Source: Clostridiales bacterium
Lineage (GTDB): Bacteria > Bacillota > Clostridia > Tissierellales > GPF-1
DNA: 56,886 nt
Reading direction: 5' to 3'
NCBI GenBank assembly: GCA_013619125.1
Contig: JABXKS010000052.1
Coordinates: 1 to 56,886 of the forward strand
In this document: positions 24,707-33,233 of the stretch, in pieces
Layout of the letters: each line of letters opens with the position of its first letter
Numbering within the stretch: position 1 is the first letter of the stretch
Made by a program: the position numbers and the translations under genes
Notes under the pieces: model-generated
Seen by the model: the letters and a program-made list of their open reading frames with translations, nothing else
Told to the model about the DNA's origin: nothing
Databases searched by the model: none

Positions 24707-25750
24707 ATGGAGCGACTAATTTTTCATGTAGATATGGATGCGTTTTTCGCATCTGTCGAACAATTGGATCACCCGGAATACCGCGGGTTGCCTGTGATTA
24801 TCGGCGGGGTAAGTGAGAGAGGCGTTGTTTCGACCTGTTCCTATGAAGCCCGTGTTTTTGGCGTGCATTCCGCCATGTCATCGGTCATGGCAAGGAAGTT
24901 ATGCCCGGAAGGCATTTTTTTGCGAGGGAATATGCATCGCTATAGCGAATGCTCGCAGCAGGTATTTGAGGTGCTTCGCCAGTTTACCGACCAAGTTGAA
25001 CCGGTTTCCATTGACGAGGCTTATTTGGATTTTACAGGGACGGCGCTGGATCCTGTGCGCCTTGCCTGGCAGATCAAGGATCGGATCAAAGAAGAGACGG
25101 GTCTGACGATTTCCGTTGGAATCAGCAGCAACAAGTTTCTTGCGAAGTTGGCATCCGACTGGCTGAAGCCCGATGGATTGAAGTGGATTCGAGAGGAAGA
25201 AGCCGAAGAATTATTGGCGCCTTTGCCTGTATCCCGGATCCATGGAATCGGCAAAAAAACTGTTGAGAAGCTAAATCGAATCGGGCTCCATACGGTGGCG
25301 GATTTGAGACGGCTCAAGCGAGATGAGATGGCCTTGTTTTTTGGAAAATCCGGTACCATGTTTTATGATCGTATTCGGGGAATTGATCATCGTGAACTGA
25401 GTTTTGACCATCAGCGAAAATCAATCGGTCATGAACGAACCTTTGAAACCTCCATTAAGACAAAGGCAGAAGCCTTGAGTTATTTAAAGTATTTCTCCTA
25501 TCGATTGGAACAGGATTTGAAGGCCAAAGGTCTGTCGGCGAAGACCGTAACCGTTAAAATTAAATACGATGACTTTCAGGTGACGACAAAGCGAATGACC
25601 TTCGAGCATCCGGTGCAGCGGGAAGAAAAGTTTTATGAAGCATGCATATATTTAGTAGAGAAAATTTCTTTTCGCAATACGATTCGACTGATCGGATTGA
25701 GCGCGGAAAACTTGGCGTCTTTTGCAGGAGAACAGTTGACGCTCTTGTAG
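24707..25750 (+). CDS. dinB: DNA polymerase IV
   Basis: This 347-aa Y-family translesion polymerase has the catalytic HVDMDAFFASVEQ at the N-terminus and SIDEAYLDFTG near residue 103, which provide the metal-binding Asp/Glu residues. Helix-hairpin-helix IHGIGKKTVEKL lies near residue 180 and a little-finger domain follows. ATG 24707 is 5 nt after GGAGG; earlier in-frame ATGs lie on or before that site. It carries a LexA box. I do not see a clear QLxLF clamp-binding motif, but the C-terminus ends EQLTLL, which is close to it. Confidence 0.95.
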   Translation: MERLIFHVDMDAFFASVEQLDHPEYRGLPVIIGGVSERGVVSTCSYEARVFGVHSAMSSVMARKLCPEGIFLRGNMHRYSECSQQVFEVLRQFTDQVEPVSIDEAYLDFTGTALDPVRLAWQIKDRIKEETGLTISVGISSNKFLAKLASDWLKPDGLKWIREEEAEELLAPLPVSRIHGIGKKTVEKLNRIGLHTVADLRRLKRDEMALFFGKSGTMFYDRIRGIDHRELSFDHQRKSIGHERTFETSIKTKAEALSYLKYFSYRLEQDLKAKGLSAKTVTVKIKYDDFQVTTKRMTFEHPVQREEKFYEACIYLVEKISFRNTIRLIGLSAENLASFAGEQLTLL

Positions 25751-25824
25751 AATTTTGAAAACAATGACATTTATGATAAACTTAAGAAGACGATCAAGTC
25801 AAATTCATGCCAAGGAGGCAATTC

Positions 25825-26931
25825 ATGAAAATGGAAACCCCTTCTGGTTGGATGACTCGGATCGAACAGATACCGAATGTATCTACCTTGCGACGTGACG
25901 ATCGAGAGAAACTAGCGTGTGTTATTCAAAAATATCCTATGCGTGTCACGGATTATTATTCTTCGTTGATCGATTGGGAAGATCCTAAAGATCCCATTCG
26001 AAAGTTGTCCCTGCCGTCTCTATTTGAGACAGATGAGGCAGGAGAATTGGATACAAGTGGTGAAGCCTCCAATACGAAATTTGAAGGACTTCAACACAAA
26101 TACAAAACGACTGCACTCGTACTCTCGACAAATGTTTGCTACATGTATTGTCGCCATTGTTTTCGAAAACGGATGGTTGGCACCTCGCAGGAAGAGATTA
26201 ATCGGAGACTGGACGAAACGGTTCATTACATCCAGATACACAAGGAAATCAACAATGTACTCATTACAGGAGGCGATGCATTCGCCCTCTCGAACCAACA
26301 GATCAGGCGATATCTAGCGGCGTTAACCGAGGTCGAAACCCTCGATTATATTCGCTTTGGGACTCGGACGCCAGTGGTGTTCCCGTCTCGAATTACTGAT
26401 GATTTGGAGCTTTTAGGGATTTTACGCACCTATCGGAAAAAGAAGGCGATTTGGGTTGTGACCCAATTCAATCACCCTCGAGAATTGACTCCTGAGGCGA
26501 TTGGAGCCATTGAGGCACTGCTCGCTTGTGGCGTACAGATCAACAATCAAGCCGTGTTGCTCAAGGGCGTCAATAACGATCCGACAATTTTGGCGGAACT
26601 GATGAAGCGTTTGATACACCATGGCGTCAATCCGTACTACGTTTTTCAATGTCGCCCGGTAAAAGCTGTTAAAAATCAATTTCAAGTGTCTTTGGCGGAA
26701 ACCAGCCAAATTGTGGAAGCGGCAAAATTGCAATTGGATGGATTCTCAAAACGTTTTAAGCTGATTATGTCTCATCCAAGAGGCAAAATTGAAATTTTGG
26801 GTGAATTGGAAGAGCGTATGCTGTTTCGATTTCATCAAGCGAAGCGCGAAGAAGATCAGGGACGTTTTTTTTCTACGGAGATAAGCAAGACTGCACGCTG
26901 GCTAAATGAAGAGTTGGAACCGATCGAATAA
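25825..26931 (+). CDS. KamA-family radical SAM protein (lysine 2,3-aminomutase-like)
   Basis: This 368-aa radical SAM enzyme has the cluster motif Cys105-X3-Cys109-X2-Cys112 (NVCYMYCRHCF). TGGDAF near residue 148 contacts S-adenosylmethionine. Lys321 in SHPRGKIEI aligns with the pyridoxal-phosphate lysine of lysine 2,3-aminomutase. It is shorter than clostridial lysine 2,3-aminomutases (about 416 aa) and nearer in size to EpmB. No other lysine-fermentation genes are near, so the substrate is unclear. ATG 25825 follows AAGGAGG by 6 nt, and a terminator follows the stop. Confidence 0.85.
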   Translation: MKMETPSGWMTRIEQIPNVSTLRRDDREKLACVIQKYPMRVTDYYSSLIDWEDPKDPIRKLSLPSLFETDEAGELDTSGEASNTKFEGLQHKYKTTALVLSTNVCYMYCRHCFRKRMVGTSQEEINRRLDETVHYIQIHKEINNVLITGGDAFALSNQQIRRYLAALTEVETLDYIRFGTRTPVVFPSRITDDLELLGILRTYRKKKAIWVVTQFNHPRELTPEAIGAIEALLACGVQINNQAVLLKGVNNDPTILAELMKRLIHHGVNPYYVFQCRPVKAVKNQFQVSLAETSQIVEAAKLQLDGFSKRFKLIMSHPRGKIEILGELEERMLFRFHQAKREEDQGRFFSTEISKTARWLNEELEPIE

Positions 26932-26954
26932 CCGGATAATTTCCGGTTTTTTCT
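26931..26954 (+). terminator. Terminator after the KamA-like gene
   Basis: ACCGGA-TAATT-TCCGGT is followed by TTTTTTC and begins at the last base of the stop codon. A TATAAT (26977-26982) downstream is a probable -10 for the acetyltransferase gene, without a good -35. Confidence 0.85.
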
Positions 26955-27004
26955 TTTGTTCGGAAAACAGACGGGATATAATAATAAGCAAGGGGGAATT
27001 TCAG

Positions 27005-27559
27005 ATGAAAATATTAGAAGGAAAGTTGGTCAGATTGCGAGCGATTCGCAACGAAGATCTCGATGAGATGCTTGAGATGTTTTCCGATTTTGAAAGTGTG
27101 CGGCAATTTGTTTTTCCGGGACCGCCGTTTCCACCCACGAAAAAGGATGAACAAAACTTTATTGATGGAAATTCCATGATGAAAGAGACCTATAATTTTG
27201 CCATAGAAACGCTGGATGGCGAGTATATCGGCGGTTGCGGGCTTCCAAAGATCGGCTGGGTCAGTCGCGTGTCTATGGTGGGCATCTGGATTGGACGGGA
27301 AGAATTTCAAGGGAAGGGATATGGCACCGATGCCATGCGAATTCTTTGCCAATTTGTCTATGAGCAGCTCAATATGCGAAAAATTGCCTTAACGGTGTAT
27401 GGGTTTAACGAAAGAGCGATTCGGTCGTACGAGAAGGTTGGATTTCAAGTTGAGGGTCGATTGAGGGAAGGCATGTACCGCAACGGCGCGTATCATGATG
27501 TGGTTTGGATGGGGATGTTTCACGATGAGTTTATTGGGAGTACAGGTGAAAAAGAATGA
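27005..27559 (+). CDS. GNAT-family acetyltransferase (RimJ/RimL type)
   Basis: This 184-aa N-acetyltransferase has an N-terminal KLVRLRAIRNEDLDEMLEM, the acetyl-CoA pyrophosphate loop WIGREEFQGKGYGTDA near residue 98, and a C-terminal YEKVGFQVEGRLREGMYRNG, as in RimL/ribosomal-protein or aminoglycoside-like acetyltransferases. The acceptor is unknown. ATG 27005 follows AGGGGGA. The last bases overlap the next gene by ATGA, so it is co-transcribed with the cyclo-ligase, cls and pgeF. Confidence 0.85.
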   Translation: MKILEGKLVRLRAIRNEDLDEMLEMFSDFESVRQFVFPGPPFPPTKKDEQNFIDGNSMMKETYNFAIETLDGEYIGGCGLPKIGWVSRVSMVGIWIGREEFQGKGYGTDAMRILCQFVYEQLNMRKIALTVYGFNERAIRSYEKVGFQVEGRLREGMYRNGAYHDVVWMGMFHDEFIGSTGEKE

Positions 27560-28122
27560 AGCGTGAATTGAGGCAAGAGATGATTCGACTTCGCTCGGCG
27601 CTTTCAAAAACAGAAGTGAAGCAAAAAACAGAGAAAATTCATCAGAATCTCATGCAGCATGAGGCTATGAAGCAGGCGCAAACCATTTTGGTATATTTGA
27701 ATTTTGGCGATGAAATCGATACCCGTTCCTTGATCGATACATGGTTGAGGGACAATCGGAAGGTTTATGTGCCGGTGATGAAGCCAAAAACCAGAATCCT
27801 TGTCCCGGTGCGTATCGATGGCGGATTTCGAGAGCTGCCGACCAACAGTTACGGGATTCAGGAGCCGTCCTTAAAAGGGGCGGAGACCGCATTGTACGAA
27901 GAGTTGGATCTGGTACTTGTACCGGGACTTGCCTTCGATCGACGAGGGAATCGCTTGGGGTATGGCGGCGGGTACTACGATCGTTTGCTGCCTCAACTGC
28001 GAAGTGATGCGCAGACCATAGCGATGGCATATGCGTTTCAAGTGATTGAACAGGTGCCGATTGAACCCTTTGACTGTCCGATTCATACCCTGATTACAGA
28101 ATGTTTGGAGGAACAACCATGA
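27556..28122 (+). CDS. 5-formyltetrahydrofolate cyclo-ligase
   Basis: This 188-aa MTHFS-family enzyme uses ATP to convert 5-formyltetrahydrofolate to 5,10-methenyltetrahydrofolate, returning a dead-end folate to one-carbon metabolism. It starts KRELRQEMIRLRSAL and has DLVLVPGLAFDRRGNRLGYGGGYYDRLL split over the nucleotide-binding loop near residue 115, which is characteristic. It overlaps the acetyltransferase gene upstream and cls downstream by 4 nt each. Confidence 0.92.
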   Translation: MKRELRQEMIRLRSALSKTEVKQKTEKIHQNLMQHEAMKQAQTILVYLNFGDEIDTRSLIDTWLRDNRKVYVPVMKPKTRILVPVRIDGGFRELPTNSYGIQEPSLKGAETALYEELDLVLVPGLAFDRRGNRLGYGGGYYDRLLPQLRSDAQTIAMAYAFQVIEQVPIEPFDCPIHTLITECLEEQP

Positions 28123-29588
28123 CCTTATTGGCACCCTTATCGCCCTTGTTTTTTACTAGTTCATACGCCTTATATGCCGTCATTAACTTTATCTTTTTGG
28201 CGATTGTAATCTTTTCAGAACGGAAAAATCCAACCTCAGCATTGGCTTGGATTATGGTCAGCATGCTTCTGCCCGGTGTCGGATTTATTTTTTACTTTTT
28301 TTTCGGACGGAATTTATCCCGTCGCAAGATCTTTAATCTACCGGACAATGAGCAAAAAGCCTTGCAGGCTTTTTATCAAGGGCAGGCAGAGGCCATAAAA
28401 ATGGGAGAATGGACCATTGCGGAAGACAATGCAAAGGCCTATGCCGATCAGATCCTTTTGCACTTGAGCAATAGCAATTCCCTATACTTTGAACAAAACG
28501 AGGTGGAGCTTTTTACGGATGGAGTAGAGAAGTTTCAAGCGCTCTTCGCGGATTTGAAGGCGGCAACCAAGCACATTCATTTGGACTATTATATTTTGAA
28601 CAACGATCAATTGGGAAATGAATTAATCACAATTTTGGAAGAAAAAGCAAAAGAAGGGGTTGAAGTTCGTTTGCTTTTTGATGACTTGGGGGGAAGAACC
28701 CTTAGAAAGAAAAAGTTTAAAGTGTTGTTGGAAAATGGCGGGCAATATGCACGTTTCTTTTCCAGCTCATTCCGATTGATCAATCCACGCATCAACTACC
28801 GCAATCACAGAAAGATTGCGGTAATCGATGGGAAGATTGGTTATATAGGAGGCTTCAATATTGGAGACGAGTATATTGGGAAGAGCAAGAAATTTGGATA
28901 CTGGCGCGACTCGGCACTTAGGATCCAAGGGGAGAGCGTCTACGAGCTTCAAACACGGTTTATGCTCGACTGGCGCGCCGCTTCCAAGGAAGATCTGTTG
29001 CCGGATGGCAGCACATTTCCTTACCTTTCCTCACAAAAGGTTTGCGGCATGCAGATCGTAAGCAGCGGCCCTGATGAAGAGTGGGAGCAGGTAAAATCAG
29101 GATATATCAAGATGATTCAATCGGCGAAGGAATCGGTTTATATTCACACCCCATACTTTATTCCCGATGAGGCGGTGCTGGAAGCCTTGAGAATCGCGTC
29201 TTTTTCTGGCGTGGATGTTCGTTTGATGATCCCCAACAAGCCGGATCATCCCTTTGTCTATTGGGCGACGACCGCATGGGCCAGCGAACTTTTAAAGGCT
29301 GGCGGTCGTGTCTACACATATGAGAATGGATTTCTGCATTCAAAAACTATGGTGGTGGATTCTAGAATATCGTCCTGTGGAACGGCAAATTTCGACTATC
29401 GATCCTTTAAATTGAATTTTGAAGTGGTGGCATTTCTTTATAATCAAGAGATTGCCCTGAAAATGGAGGATGCTTTTTTTCAGGATTTAAAAAAATGCAA
29501 GGAAATCACAACGGAAGTCTATGCACAGCGCGGATGGAATATTCGATTTAAAGAGCAGGTGTCGAGGCTTTTGTCTCCATTGCTCTAG
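28119..29588 (+). CDS. cls: Cardiolipin synthase
   Basis: This 489-aa membrane enzyme makes cardiolipin from two phosphatidylglycerols. Two N-terminal membrane helices (about residues 12-33 and 41-62) are followed by two phospholipase-D HKD motifs: His230-X-Lys232-X4-Asp237 and His407-X-Lys409-X4-Asp414. The DYYILNNDQLGNE segment near residue 156 is typical. ATG 28119 overlaps the cyclo-ligase stop by 4 nt. pgeF follows after 9 nt. Confidence 0.95.
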   Translation: MTLLAPLSPLFFTSSYALYAVINFIFLAIVIFSERKNPTSALAWIMVSMLLPGVGFIFYFFFGRNLSRRKIFNLPDNEQKALQAFYQGQAEAIKMGEWTIAEDNAKAYADQILLHLSNSNSLYFEQNEVELFTDGVEKFQALFADLKAATKHIHLDYYILNNDQLGNELITILEEKAKEGVEVRLLFDDLGGRTLRKKKFKVLLENGGQYARFFSSSFRLINPRINYRNHRKIAVIDGKIGYIGGFNIGDEYIGKSKKFGYWRDSALRIQGESVYELQTRFMLDWRAASKEDLLPDGSTFPYLSSQKVCGMQIVSSGPDEEWEQVKSGYIKMIQSAKESVYIHTPYFIPDEAVLEALRIASFSGVDVRLMIPNKPDHPFVYWATTAWASELLKAGGRVYTYENGFLHSKTMVVDSRISSCGTANFDYRSFKLNFEVVAFLYNQEIALKMEDAFFQDLKKCKEITTEVYAQRGWNIRFKEQVSRLLSPLL

Positions 29589-29597
29589 GAGGAAAAG

Positions 29598-30356
29598 ATG
29601 GCGGGGAACAAAACAAGTGTAAAAATAGGGATCTCAACCCGCAGAACGGCGAGTGGGAAGCGATGGGATTTTAACCTTCATAGCGAGGAAACCTTTCAGG
29701 CGGCGATCAGTGAGTTGGCTGATGGCTTACAGGTTGAACCCCGACAGATTATTTGTGGAAAGCAACCCCACGGCACCAAAGTTTGCAGGATTGAGAAAAC
29801 GGGAAAAACATTTCAGTTGTTGGAAGGATATGACGCCTTGATGACCGATCGAACCGATCTCATTTTGGCAACCTTTCATGCTGATTGCGTGCCGATCTAT
29901 CTATATGATCCCGAACATCATGCGATTGCCATGGTGCACGCAGGATGGCGGGGAACTGCAAATGGAATTGCTGGTATATCGGTCGAGGCCATGGGTCTCG
30001 CATACGGAACAAAACCAGAAGATCTTTGTGTTTGGATCGGTCCATGTATCTCTCAAGAGGGGTATGAAGTAAACGGTCCTGTGATTAAAGCGTGCGAGGC
30101 AATCACGGGCAGAGTTGGAATTCAGCCGTCGAAGTCAGGGCACGCTAAGCTGGACTTGGCTGCAATCAACCGAGAGATTCTTATGATAAATGGAGTGAGA
30201 ATCGATAAAATTCAGGAGGATTCGAGGAAAACGGATCAAAATCCGAATTTGTTTTATTCTCATCGAAGAGAAGGGAAAATGGCGGGACGCATGCTCGCTT
30301 GGATTTATCTGGCTCCCAGAGAGATGAAAGAACCAGTCGTAGAATTAATTGATTGA
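29598..30356 (+). CDS. pgeF: Laccase-domain purine nucleoside phosphorylase (PgeF/YfiH family)
   Basis: This 252-aa multicopper-polyphenol-oxidase-fold protein has ATFHADCVPIYLYD near residue 92 and VHAGWRGTANGIA near residue 114, plus a late Cys/His site (YSHRREGKMAGRML). Family members act as purine nucleoside phosphorylases or peptidoglycan editing factors. AGGAGGAAAAG precedes ATG 29598. It is the last gene of the acetyltransferase-cyclo-ligase-cls run. I see no terminator, only AT-rich sequence before the hydrogenase promoter. Confidence 0.88.
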   Translation: MAGNKTSVKIGISTRRTASGKRWDFNLHSEETFQAAISELADGLQVEPRQIICGKQPHGTKVCRIEKTGKTFQLLEGYDALMTDRTDLILATFHADCVPIYLYDPEHHAIAMVHAGWRGTANGIAGISVEAMGLAYGTKPEDLCVWIGPCISQEGYEVNGPVIKACEAITGRVGIQPSKSGHAKLDLAAINREILMINGVRIDKIQEDSRKTDQNPNLFYSHRREGKMAGRMLAWIYLAPREMKEPVVELID

Positions 30357-30385
30357 AAATTTCTAAGAAAACGCGAAAAAACTTC

Positions 30386-30414
30386 GTGAAAGTTTCTACA
30401 ATCTATGGTACGAT
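30386..30414 (+). promoter_or_regulatory. Promoter of the hydrogenase operon
   Basis: GTGAAA (30386-30391) and TACGAT (30409-30414) are separated by 17 nt, with TG just before the -10 (extended -10 character). The likely start of transcription is near 30421, immediately before an inverted repeat. Confidence 0.65.
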
Positions 30415-30426
30415 GATCCTGTGAAA

Positions 30427-30452
30427 AAATAGACAATTGGAGATGTCTATTT
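30427..30452 (+). promoter_or_regulatory. Perfect inverted repeat at the 5' end of the hydrogenase transcript
   Basis: AAATAGACA (30427-30435), 8 nt, then TGTCTATTT (30444-30452). It is placed 12 nt after the -10, so it could be an operator overlapping the transcription start or a 5'-terminal stem-loop. It does not match the Rex consensus (TTGTTAANNNNTTAACAA). Confidence 0.6.
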
Positions 30453-30478
30453 AGATAGAGTTTGAAAGGATGGTGTTT

Positions 30479-31009
30479 ATGTCAGCAGCTAAGCAAGAGA
30501 GAACGACAAGCGCAACGAACTTACCACAAGAAAAGTATGATGAGTTGGGTGCGTATATTCAGTCTCTGGAAACAAAAGAAGGTGCTTTGATCCATGTCCT
30601 GCATCGAGCGCAAACAGTTTTTACGTATCTGCCATTAGAGGTGCAATTGTTTATTGCACGGCAAATGGACCTGCCAGCAGCGGAAGTGTTTGGCGTGGTT
30701 AGCTTCTACTCCTATTTCACAACCAAACCAGTTGGAAAGCATACCGTTTCCGTTTGTATGGGTACCGCTTGTTTTGTTCGTGGATCTGAAGAAGTGTACA
30801 AGGCATTCAAGGAAGAGTTGGGGATTCAACCTGGCGAAATTTCGCCGGATGGATTGTTCTCCATCAAGGATGTTCGATGTATTGGCGCTTGTGGTCTTGC
30901 TCCGGTTGTAACCGTGGGTGAGAAAGTGTATGGCCACGTGAAGCCGGAAGATGTTAAGACGATTCTTGACGAATACCGCGCGGATCATGTGCTGGAAAAC
31001 TTGAATTAG
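30479..31009 (+). CDS. hydC: Electron-bifurcating [FeFe] hydrogenase, NuoE-like subunit
   Basis: This 176-aa thioredoxin-like [2Fe-2S] subunit passes electrons between the flavin subunit HydB and the rest of the complex. Four ligands are seen in CMGTACFVRG (near residue 98) and CIGACGL (near residue 139), matching NuoE/HydC. I start at ATG 30479, 9 nt after AAAGGA; an ATG at 30470 directly abuts that site. It is the first gene of a four-gene hydrogenase operon. Confidence 0.92.
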   Translation: MSAAKQERTTSATNLPQEKYDELGAYIQSLETKEGALIHVLHRAQTVFTYLPLEVQLFIARQMDLPAAEVFGVVSFYSYFTTKPVGKHTVSVCMGTACFVRGSEEVYKAFKEELGIQPGEISPDGLFSIKDVRCIGACGLAPVVTVGEKVYGHVKPEDVKTILDEYRADHVLENLN

Positions 31010-31024
31010 GGGAAGGAGAAAACG

Positions 31025-31414
31025 ATGGCAATCAAATCATTAGATGAATTGAAAAAAATTCGAGAAGCGTCTTTGAAGAAAGTCAGTCTTCGAGAAACTG
31101 GTGAGGCCGTAGGTGAAATCCCTGAAATTCTTGTGGGGATGGCGACTTGTGGAATCGCGGCGGGTGCTCGCGAAACCTTTGCAGCACTTTTGGAAGCAAT
31201 TGAAGCGGAAGGTTTGGAAGTCCGTTTGATTCAGGTTGGATGTCTGGGACTTTGTCATAGCGAACCAACGGTTCAAGTGAATGTTCCTGGAAGCGAGCCT
31301 GTACTTTATGGCAAGGTAGATGCAGCAATGGCCAAGGAAATTGTGAAGAAACATTTGAAAGATGGCGAAATGCTGCAGGATAATGTGTTGATTAACACAT
31401 TCGCGAAGGCGTAA
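31025..31414 (+). CDS. Small (2Fe-2S) ferredoxin-like protein of the hydrogenase operon
   Basis: This 129-aa thioredoxin-fold protein is similar to the N-terminal domain of HydB: EILVGMATCGIAAGARETF then IQVGCLGLCHSEPTVQV. Only three cysteines are present (Cys42, Cys73, Cys77). The position of the first ligand in the related HydB domain (CGGTGC) is Gly/Met here. It may still hold a cluster with another ligand or act structurally. It lies between hydC and hydB with good ribosome binding sites, which indicates a role as an accessory electron carrier or assembly part. Such a gene recurs in clostridial hyd operons. Confidence 0.8.
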   Translation: MAIKSLDELKKIREASLKKVSLRETGEAVGEIPEILVGMATCGIAAGARETFAALLEAIEAEGLEVRLIQVGCLGLCHSEPTVQVNVPGSEPVLYGKVDAAMAKEIVKKHLKDGEMLQDNVLINTFAKA

Positions 31415-31427
31415 GGAGGGGAAACGT

Positions 31428-33221
31428 ATGAGTAAAGTAAGAAGTCATATCCTCGTCTGCGGCGGTACGGGTTGTGTTGCATCGCAGAGTGAAGATATTA
31501 TTAAAAACTTAGAAAAGGAAATCGCGAAAATTGGATACCAAGACGAAGTGAAGGTTGTAAAAACCGGATGTTTTGGATTCTGTGGACAAGGTCCAATTGT
31601 CAAGATTCAACCGGATAATGTCATTTATGTCATGGTAAAGCCGGAAGACGCTGAGGAAATTGTTTCAGAACATATTGTCAAAGGTCGCAAGCTTGATCGA
31701 TTGTTGTATGATGAGCCTTTGCTTCAACAAAAAATAGAAATGCATCACGATATGCCATTTTACAAGAAGCAATATCGAATTGCCCTTAGAAACTGCGGAA
31801 TGATCAATCCAGAAGACATCAATGAATACATTGCATTTGAAGGATATCAGGCATTGGGTATGGCATTGACAGAAATGACGCCTCAAGAGGCGATACAGAT
31901 TGTCAAAGATTCTGGTCTTCGTGGCCGTGGCGGTGGTGGATTCCCAACCGGTTTAAAATGGGAATTAGCTGCAAAATCTGTATCTGATAAGAAGTATGTG
32001 GTTTGTAATGCTGACGAGGGGGATCCTGGCGCATTTATGGATCGTTCGATCCTTGAAGGCGATCCGCACAGTGTGATTGAAGCCATGGCAATTTGCGGGT
32101 ACTGCATGGGCGCAGATGAAGGCCTTGTATACATACGTGCGGAATATCCATTGGCAATTCACCGTTTGGAAGTTGCGCTTGCGCAGGCTCGAGAGACGGG
32201 TTTGTTGGGTGAAAACATCTTCGGCACGGATTTCTCTTTTGATATTACTTTGAAATTGGGAGCAGGTGCTTTTGTATGTGGCGAGGAAACCGCTCTGATT
32301 CATTCCATGGAAGGGATGCGTGGTGAGCCGACGAAAAAGCCGCCATATCCTGCAGTGGAAGGATTCAATAAAAAACCGACTAATGTAAACAACGTGGAAA
32401 CCTATGCGAATATCGCACCGATCTTCTTAAAGGGAGCGGAGTGGTTCTCTTCAATCGGAACGGAAAATTCCAAGGGAACCAAGGTATTTGCCTTGGCCGG
32501 CAAGGTAAACAATGTTGGCTTGGTAGAAGTGCCTATGGGCACTACCCTTCGGGAGATCATCTTTGACATCGGCGGTGGAATCCGTGATGGCAAAGCATTC
32601 AAAGCCGTTCAAACCGGAGGTCCGTCTGGAGGCGTCATTACAGTAGCCGATTTGGATACGCCAATTGATTACGACAGCCTGAAAGCCATTGGTTCTATGA
32701 TGGGATCCGGCGGTATGATCGTTATGGATGAAGACAATTGCATGGTGAATATTGCAAAATTCTATTTGGACTTTACCAAAGACGAGTCTTGCGGAAAATG
32801 CACCCCATGTCGTGTTGGAACGAAGCGGATGCTAGAAATGCTGGAACGAATCACGGACGGCGAAGGCCAATCTGGTGATATTGAAAAGCTTCAGCAATTG
32901 GGAGCAGCCATTAAAGATACTGCCCTCTGTGGGCTGGGTCAGACCGCGCCAAATCCTGTTTTGAGCACCATTCATTTCTTCCGTGAGGAGTACGAAGAGC
33001 ATATTAATGACAAGTACTGCCGTACTGGAGAATGTAAAGCCTTAACGAAGTATGAAATCATCACCGACAAATGTGTGGGTTGTACAGCTTGTGCCCGTGT
33101 TTGTCCGGTTAACGCGATTTCTGGTAAGGTGAAAGAGGCTCATGTGATCGATCAAGCGGCTTGTATTTCTTGTGGCGCTTGCTACGAGAAGTGTCGTTTT
33201 GAAGCGATTCGTCGACCATAG
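31428..33221 (+). CDS. hydB: Electron-bifurcating [FeFe] hydrogenase, NuoF-like subunit
   Basis: This 597-aa flavin subunit binds FMN, NAD(H) and several Fe-S clusters. Domains in order are an N-terminal thioredoxin-like [2Fe-2S] domain (CGGTGC, then GCFGFCGQG); a NuoF core with GLRGRGGGGFPTGLKW near residue 164 and GAGAFVCGEETALIHSMEG; the NuoF [4Fe-4S] motif SCGKCTPCRVG near residue 454; and a C-terminal double [4Fe-4S] ferredoxin (CVGCTACARVCP, CISCGACYEKC). This architecture matches bifurcating HydB, which couples NADH and reduced ferredoxin to H2. Confidence 0.95.
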   Translation: MSKVRSHILVCGGTGCVASQSEDIIKNLEKEIAKIGYQDEVKVVKTGCFGFCGQGPIVKIQPDNVIYVMVKPEDAEEIVSEHIVKGRKLDRLLYDEPLLQQKIEMHHDMPFYKKQYRIALRNCGMINPEDINEYIAFEGYQALGMALTEMTPQEAIQIVKDSGLRGRGGGGFPTGLKWELAAKSVSDKKYVVCNADEGDPGAFMDRSILEGDPHSVIEAMAICGYCMGADEGLVYIRAEYPLAIHRLEVALAQARETGLLGENIFGTDFSFDITLKLGAGAFVCGEETALIHSMEGMRGEPTKKPPYPAVEGFNKKPTNVNNVETYANIAPIFLKGAEWFSSIGTENSKGTKVFALAGKVNNVGLVEVPMGTTLREIIFDIGGGIRDGKAFKAVQTGGPSGGVITVADLDTPIDYDSLKAIGSMMGSGGMIVMDEDNCMVNIAKFYLDFTKDESCGKCTPCRVGTKRMLEMLERITDGEGQSGDIEKLQQLGAAIKDTALCGLGQTAPNPVLSTIHFFREEYEEHINDKYCRTGECKALTKYEIITDKCVGCTACARVCPVNAISGKVKEAHVIDQAACISCGACYEKCRFEAIRRP

Positions 33222-33233
33222 GGAGGGATTAAG

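Noticed and set aside
30427-30452. Rex operator
   Set aside because: The repeat lacks TTGTTAA/TTAACAA half-sites; only its position fits.
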